NCBI GenBank assembly: GCA_025201345.1
Contig: JAIXMG010000018.1
Coordinates: 62,001 to 126,000 of the forward strand
DNA: 64,000 bases
Reading direction: 5' to 3'
Source of the DNA: Thamnidium elegans
Taxonomy: Eukaryota; Mucoromycota; Mucoromycetes; Mucorales; Mucoraceae
Position numbers and translations under genes: made by a program. Below are positions 58,009-64,000 of this stretch, piece after piece. Position 1 is the stretch's first letter; the number at the start of each line of letters is the position of its first letter. Under the pieces are notes generated by a model. That model saw nothing but the letters and a program-made list of their open reading frames with translations. It made no database searches and was not told the origin of the DNA.

Positions 58009-59822
58009 ATGCCTTCTGTTATAAAATACCATGTCTTTCAAGAAAAGACGTTTCAAGGACTTGTGTACTGTGACTACTGTGGCAAGTTGTTATGGGGTAT
58101 AGCTAGACAAGGAGTTCATTGCACAGGTAAACAAACTAGGGTTTTTTCTTCTTCTTCTTTTTTCTCCCTAACTGATACATACTTTCTATAGAATGTGGAT
58201 ACAATTGTCATACTTCATGCAGTGACCTCGTTATTCAATGTCGTCAACCAAGACGTTTGAGTCCAGATTCGCTCTCCGTAACAGATTCCGAACCTGAATC
58301 ACTTTCCAAGTACCGTACTTCTTATGATCGTCACCTAGACGATACCAACAGTAGTACGCACAGCAGCACTCGAAAACCTCGAAAACTAGATACATCAGAC
58401 TTAACTCGTAGTCATAGTTCTTCCAAGTTACTAGAAGATGCACTTTTAAAATCACCTACTACTACAACCACTTCAAATAAAAATAAAGCATTTCGTAAAT
58501 CTCTAAAGCATCAATTACAACAACATAATGATTCCAATATGAGTCCTCATGCTACAGCAAAAGCTTTTACAAGATTGGTAGCTCGTTCTAAAGCATTTTT
58601 TTATGTGGCAAAATTTATTTATGATATCTATAGTTGGAAAAACAAGTTCTTTTCTGTTCTTGTTTGCTTATTTTGGATGGCTACCTGTAAGTACTTTTTT
58701 TTTCTATGTGTGTATGTGTGTGTATTTATATGTACTAAATATATATGTGCATATGTATAGGTTTAAATTCATCTACCTTGATTATCATTCCACCCCTGCT
58801 GATCCTGTTACTGTACACACAAACCGGCATCATCACACAACCAGCCTCTCAAATACTGTTTCCGCGCTTTGACGAGAACACCAGCGAATACTACCAGAAT
58901 CTCGAGAGCATGCAACAGGCCTTTTTATTTTTTATTCGTGTCTATGATAATTTTGTCTACCACTTACAACATATCACCTTAAACTCAACTACGTACAAAT
59001 TACTTTTTATTGTTAGCATATGTTTATCAGGTTTAATCTATGTATGTGGTACATGGTTTATGATGGCAATTGGTCTAATGGTTTTGATTAACAAAACTTG
59101 GGTTGGGTCCTTAATAGAAATTGTATTACAATTCTTGGTTGAGTTTTTACAAACTTGTGTTGACCTAGTACAAAGACTTTTCAAGACTGAAACAAAGTCT
59201 GTACTGCATCCTATTCAAGTCTCGGTTTACGAAAACCAAAGGTGGTGGGCTGGCAATGGCTATACTTCTCAAGTAAAATTTTATATATTCAGTGTGTACG
59301 TATAAAGTTTTATTTATTTCCTTTTTTTTTATATATATATTTGTATAGCTGTTAAGATCTGAAAGATCTGGATGGTCAAATATTACTGGTCTGGAACCAC
59401 TACCATCAAAAGAAGAGATGCCTTCGCCAACACATTATGTTTGGGCGGATGACGATCAATGGCATTTGGATACCACTGGCCCATGGGCAGATGATGCGCT
59501 TGAAATAGGTATATATATATTTTAAAATCGTTACAGTCAGCATTTACTCACACACCCTCTTTTAATAGTTGTAAGTTTTCCTTTATTTTAACCATGTGTA
59601 ACAACATTTTTGCTAATTTTTTTTTATGCAAAGACTTTAATTGAATGTGATGAAAATGGTTGGGTATACTCTGATCATCGTTGGCAAAACGGTAGAAGTC
59701 GACCTGAATCAATTACAGGTAGAGCAGCAGCTATAGGACAAAACGATGGTTCAAGAGCATTAACAAGAAGAAGAAGGTGGTATAGAAAAGCCAATCCAAT
59801 TATCCGTGGAAAAACAATTTAG
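58009..59822 (+). CDS. C1-domain + DysF (Pex23/Pex30-like) membrane protein, with a 2-nt exon
   Basis: Exons: 58009-58126, 58192-58686, 58761-59272, 59349-59508, 59569-59570, 59634-59822. They total 1476 nt, or 491 residues. Residues 7-55 form a C1 zinc domain (H-X12-CDYC ... CTECGYNCHTSCSDLVIQC), which binds diacylglycerol or lipids in many proteins. A Ser/Thr-rich linker follows, then hydrophobic helices (FFSVLVCLFWMATC; STLIIIPPLLILLLY; a reticulon-like pair near residues 300-340). The C-terminal DysF domain has VYENQRWWAGNGY, SERSGWSNITG, YVWADDDQWHLD and WYRKANP, as in ER/peroxisome Pex23-family proteins. The 2-nt exon (TT) lies between a TTTTAATAG acceptor and a GTAAGTTTT donor. Without it the frame ends in a stop before the conserved DENGW..RRRRW part. 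Confidence 0.85.
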
Positions 59823-59906
59823 TATATATATATCCCCCCCCCCCCCTCTCTTTTTTTTCCCTTATACTGTTTAAAATATAGACAAAAAAAAAAGGCATTT
59901 TTATTT

Positions 59907-62676
59907 TTAATGAGAAGTTGCAATTCGTTGTAGTTCTAGTTCAAGATCATCCATATTAGATATACTATTTCTACTTCCACTATTATCAAATACATCCCCA
60001 CTAATCTTTAAAGATGAACTTCTTGTTGGTGGAAGCCTCTTATTATCTACTTTTTTTTAAGAAAATATATATTAGAATATCTCAAACGCTTTTTTTTTTT
60101 CATTTTTTTTTCATACCTTGTGCACTAACAGGAGTAATTTTACTATCTGATCTATAATCACTCATTGCCGATAAACTATTAGATCGCATTGGTAAACTAC
60201 GCGTAGTAGTTTCTCTACTTAAAGGTGAAGGGCCCTACATAAATATATACATATATATTAAAAACACGTTTCGCAAATATATTTATAATTTTTTCGTACG
60301 TTATATTTAAATTTATCCAGTTGTCTTTTATCATTTTCAAGTGACAAGATAGCTTGATCTAATCTCTTTAATACGTTTCCTGTGCTTGATACATTATTTT
60401 TTTCTTCTTGTACAATTTCTTTTGTATCTTGTTGTTTTAATATATATCGTACAAATCGATTGGTTGATTCAGAAGTATTCTCGGATACACTAGTAGTGGG
60501 TATAGCCGATGCGATTAAATTGGTAGGTGCGCAGTTCTTCTTTCGTAAGACGAATAGTTTTTCTACTGTTCCCTTTGGAATGAGTTCTGAATCATTTAAA
60601 ATTTCTGAAATTGTCTTTGTTGGCATCAAGGATGTTTCTGTTAGATGAAAAAAATTGGTTATACAGGCATAGATTAAAAATAAAATATAAACATATCCTA
60701 CCTTGTCCATTTAACGATAATGTCATACTATACATTGATTTATCTTCATTAATCATATGAAACTTTTCTAAGGCAGTACTAGTTAATTCCAAAATACTTG
60801 TTGTGGTGGATATAGCAACCAATTTATCAATACGTTCCTGATTTGCCTTTTGAAGTAATAATTGTTGTTGCTGTTGTTGAATTTGTTGATCAACCCTTAA
60901 TAAACTACTCTTTCTAATTAATCCCATAGTTGACATTTTATTGACTGAATTATTTTTTATTTGTTTATTGTTTTCTGCATGAAATGATATCTTGACATAA
61001 ATTTGACCTGGTGAAGTATCAATAATACGTTTAATTCTTTTGTGTAACGAAAATCGGATGACTGAATCTTCTCCAAAACGAGCTTTGGCACGTTGTCTTG
61101 CTTTGGATACACCAACACGAGTTACTTTGATAGTTGGTTGCTCCATTGACAATCGTTTTATATAAGTTAATGATGGCATAGGTGTTGTTAAATGGTCACT
61201 TAAAGATTCAAAAATAGCGAGTGGTTTATCTGTTGGTTCTAATGTAATTTCATCTATTTATTATATGTGTTAGTTCTATATATTAAAATATATATATATA
61301 TATATATATATATACTATGTCACTTAATATTTCGTACCTCCATCCATTGATTTTACTGTCAGATAATATTCTATACCGTTTTGAAGACTAGTTGGTCTTT
61401 TAGAAGTAGTACTTTCTTCTAATAAAGGAATATGAAATTTTTGTAAAGCCAATTTTAATAATTGATCTGCGTTCATATCAGGTGTAACTGCTACAGTATT
61501 AAACATTGCTCCTACATTAATATTTCCAGAAAAGATTCGCAACACATGAAATTGTTTATCATCTTCTTCTTGAACTGGTTCCGATTTCTTTTTATTGGTT
61601 GTACTACTACTACTACTACTACTACTACTGCTACTACTATTATTAATACTACTACTACCAATCGATAATAATCTTTTTAATCCAGTCATTTTCTTTGATT
61701 CGGCTGGTACGTATTCTTTTGGTTCTTCTACTTGTAATAATGGTGTAATATTTGGTAAAGGTTTATTGATTTGTGCTTTTAATTTCACTATTGGTTTTGT
61801 TTCAATCGATTCAGTTATATTTATAGGTTTATTAAAATCTGGATTTAATAAAGGAGTTAATTTTTTGGGATTAGTAGTATCAACGTGTTCCTCCTCACTG
61901 TCATCACTATCACATCCTCGGTACGAAAGTGACGACATGGGCTCATCCCATTTTTCAAATACTTCTTCATATACGTTATGGTCTTCTGCATCCGTTAAAA
62001 TAATTTGCAATTGACATTCAAGTTCTTTTGAAACTTTAACTTTCTTTTTTACGCTGCGGGTACTTGTAACAACTGACCCATAATGTTGTAATTGATCAAG
62101 TGAGGTAACCTATTATTTTTAATGAGTGACAAAATAAATAAATAATAAACAAACAAAACTATTTTTACTTGAACATTTCTATGCTTATTTAATCTTGCTA
62201 ATCTTTCAAAAGGAGTCTATAAAAAAAAAAATAAGGGAATTAAAATTATGAAAAACTTTTTTTCTTTTTTTATTATATTTACACTTTACTTCAATATTTT
62301 CAGCAGGAATATAACCAACTTCAGAAGCTTTTAATGCTCTTATTAACCACCAATATGAATTACTATCATCCAATAAAGTCATAGCATCACCTTTAACAAC
62401 TGAAGCTTGTCCATCTACAGTTGCTACAAATGTATGTAGTGCATATACTAGATCAAAATTTATATTTTCGTCAGGAATACTAGACGATGAAGAGTACATG
62501 GAATAATCATCATCATCATCATCTTCTTCTTCTTCTTCTTTTTCTTCTTCTTCTTCTACAAGCTCTTCTTCCTCTTCTTCCGCTTCTTCATATACTGTCG
62601 CTACTGGATCTGGTTGTTGTAATCGAGACCTTTGATATCTTTCTCTTAAAGCATCTATAGAATTATGTCTAGACAT
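59907..62676 (-). CDS. SH3 + Ras-association polarity adaptor (Bud14/Tea4-like SH3), 7 exons
   Basis: Exons: 62290-62676, 62169-62216, 61338-62109, 60702-61253, 60300-60637, 60117-60234, 59907-60046. They total 2355 nt, or 784 residues. After an acidic Glu/Asp run comes an SH3 domain (residues about 76-130: YALHTFVATVDGQASVVKGD, LLDDSNSYWWLIRAL, GYIPAENIE). It continues into TPFERLARLNKHRN, the signature shared with fungal Bud14/Tea4-type cell-polarity proteins. A Ser-rich linker precedes a Ras-association (ubiquitin-like) domain (FHVLRIFSGNI..VAVTPDMNADQLLKLALQKF) and a coiled segment with a Gln run. The C-terminus is Ser-rich. It is probably a polarity or MAP-kinase scaffold; the partner GTPase is unknown. 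A 45-bp dispersed repeat lies 225 bp upstream. Confidence 0.82.
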
Positions 62677-62900
62677 TTTTTTTTTAAAATATATATATGT
62701 GTATATAAAAGAAAAAAAGAAAACACAAAATATTTTTTATTTAAATTGATTATTACATTTTAGATTGCACGTTTTGGAAGTAGTGCACCCACCAAAATTA
62801 GGTTTTTGTAACACTTTTAAGCTTGTCTCCGCTTTTCACGCCTTTTTTATTTATTTATTTATTTTTTGAACCTCCTTAAAGCATCCCATTTAAATTAGCG

Positions 62901-62945
62901 AACCTCCTTATTTCGCCATAGAATAAGAAAAATGATGATGTCAGC
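62901..62945. repeat. 45-bp dispersed repeat, copy 2
   Basis: The second copy of the block at 2286-2330, 44 of 45 identical, same orientation relative to the downstream minus-strand gene. A partial echo of its first 10 bases (AACCTCCTTA) lies just upstream at about 62870-62879. Confidence 0.8.
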
Positions 62946-63352
62946 TTAAAACCTTTTTTTTTACCTCGTTAAAGGGACGCAACTAATGAAACTTTTCTAA
63001 TTTTCGTCGTTCCTACATCTTCTGGAGAGCTGTCCAAGAACCGATAAATGACTTTGGTTAATATAAGTGTATATTCCAAATAATGATCATAATACATTAG
63101 AATATCAATGCATGTTTCAAAAAAAAAAGTGATTTTTAAGCTCCAGAGTATCAGCTACTACCGCTATTTGAGTATTCCGTAAATGTAAAATGAGTTAAAC
63201 TATCAAATAAAGTTGTTAAATCAAGATATTGTTGGCGAGAATTGACCATATCGAAGTTATGTATTATGTATGTAATGAAAATGTAAATTGTGCTCACTCC
63301 TTTGTGATAGATACAACAGATACAGGAAGTACATTAAGGGCCACGAAGTTAA

Positions 63353-63393
63353 TTCTTAGGGACCAGAGGGGTGTACATAGGGTAGCTCGGGAT
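63353..63393 (+). repeat. Shortened relative of the 63.6-kb element arm
   Basis: Reads TTCTTAGGGACCA, then GTGTACATAGGG, then a GCTCGGGAT end. This matches the left arm at 63601-63662 with about 20 bases missing between the blocks. GTGTACATAGGGTA also occurs at about 3840. Confidence 0.55.
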
Positions 63394-63603
63394 TATTATT
63401 ATTATTTTTTTTTTTTTTTGTAAATAGCTGACTCTTTTTTTTTTATAGGTATTGTCTTATTCCACAAGTGTCGATTCCCTTTTTTTCTTTTTTACTGCAC
63501 TTTTTTATTACTGTCCGTATCAAAATATAATAACAAACTATAATATACACATATACCCTTCCATTTCTTAATACATACACTCACGTATAAATAAACGGTT
63601 TTC

Positions 63604-63910
63604 TTAGGGACCACCGCAAAAATTCTTTCGGGCCACCGGTCTGTACATAGGGAAGCTTAGGATCTTTTTTTTTGTATAAAATTACGTGAAAAAGTAATAA
63701 AAAATGAAGAAAGGGGGTAGGTGGGTTAGAGTTTTTTGAATAAACATTCCGTTTTTACCCGGTTGTGATATCATTGGTCTCGTCTATCGAAATGAGTGAA
63801 CGGGATATTGACATCTCAAAAAGGGTTATTGAAGCTTAGGATCGGGTAACCGGTGGTCCGAAAGCAGTATCCCTAAGTACACACCGGTGACCCGAAAGAA
63901 TTGTCCCTGA
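63604..63910. mobile_element. Putative inverted-repeat (TIR) element, ~307 bp, non-coding
   Basis: The left arm (63604-63662) and the reverse complement of the right arm (63841-63910) share AGGGAC, AATTCTTTCGGG[CT]CACCGGT and TGTAC[AT]TAGGGA. The right arm also contains a second partial copy (CTTTCGG.CCACCGGT). GAAGCTTAGGATC is present at the inner side of both arms in the same orientation. There is no frame for a transposase. Exact boundaries and target-site duplication are unclear. Confidence 0.55.
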
Positions 63911-64000
63911 AAAGTGTCAAAATAATAGTGGTCTTTTCTTATTTAATAACATAAGTATCGAACTTTTAAAAGCTCAATGACTTTACCACTTATTCTCGAA

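Larger units (their letters stand above)
62677..64000. other. Repeat-bearing intergenic DNA at the right edge
   Basis: 1.3 kb with no intact gene: a 45-bp dispersed repeat, (TTTA)n at about 62845-62865, and two related copies of a sequence containing GTACATAGGG, one part of an inverted-repeat element. The frame at 63229-63423 runs into a poly(T) tract and lies partly in a repeat. Confidence 0.6.

Overview
The window looks like nuclear DNA of an early-diverging filamentous fungus, most likely a Mucorales or other Mucoromycota species. Intergenic DNA is very AT-rich with long poly(A)/poly(T) runs. Genes are split by many short introns, mostly about 45-80 nt, with GTAAG/GTACG donors and TAG acceptors. 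The gene families present (SH3-RA polarity protein, AreA-type GATA factor, chitin deacetylase, HOOK, a Fanzor relic) fit this group. The exact species cannot be fixed from the sequence. Eighteen protein genes are modelled from start to stop and one is cut by the window edge. For all but two of these, exon lengths sum to a multiple of three with an open frame. The RRM gene has an unresolved first exon junction and PRP6 is truncated.

Layout. At 1-2197 (-) lies the 5' three quarters of PRP6. From 2.2 to 10.5 kb there is no convincing intact gene: it is AT-rich and carries a TA-flanked MITE, short dispersed repeats and possible decayed coding DNA. At 10.5-12.2 kb (-) is an unrecognised hairpin-membrane protein with 20-residue tandem repeats. 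From 12.2 to 16 kb the DNA is repeat-rich and holds a truncated Fanzor/TnpB-like relic at 14.3-14.9 kb (-).

From 16 to 49.4 kb genes are densely packed. In order: TFIIIC B-block subunit TFC3 (+), an RS-rich nuclear protein (-), TTI1 (+), a three-LIM protein (+), a RING-CH-like membrane protein (+), a homeodomain factor (+), an RRM protein (-), an earless beta-adaptin (+), a degenerate hexokinase-like protein (+), chitin deacetylase (+), a G3BP-type NTF2-RRM protein (-), HOOK (-), SFT2 (+) and a hydroxypyruvate/glyoxylate reductase (-). After a 2.5 kb gap come an AreA-type GATA factor (+), an AVT-type amino-acid transporter (+), a decayed reading frame, a C1-DysF membrane protein (+) and an SH3-RA polarity protein (-). 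The last 1.3 kb holds short repeats and an inverted-repeat element.

The genes are mostly unrelated housekeeping functions: splicing, Pol III transcription, PIKK assembly, membrane traffic and nitrogen control. There is no operon-like pathway and no clear multi-gene novel system. The most unusual observations are: exons of 2, 8 and 19 nt needed to keep conserved proteins in frame; a hexokinase-like protein that has lost its ATP-binding motifs but kept the catalytic Asp; a Fanzor relic lacking its RuvC-I part; and a sharply bounded 45-bp sequence found upstream of two genes 60 kb apart.
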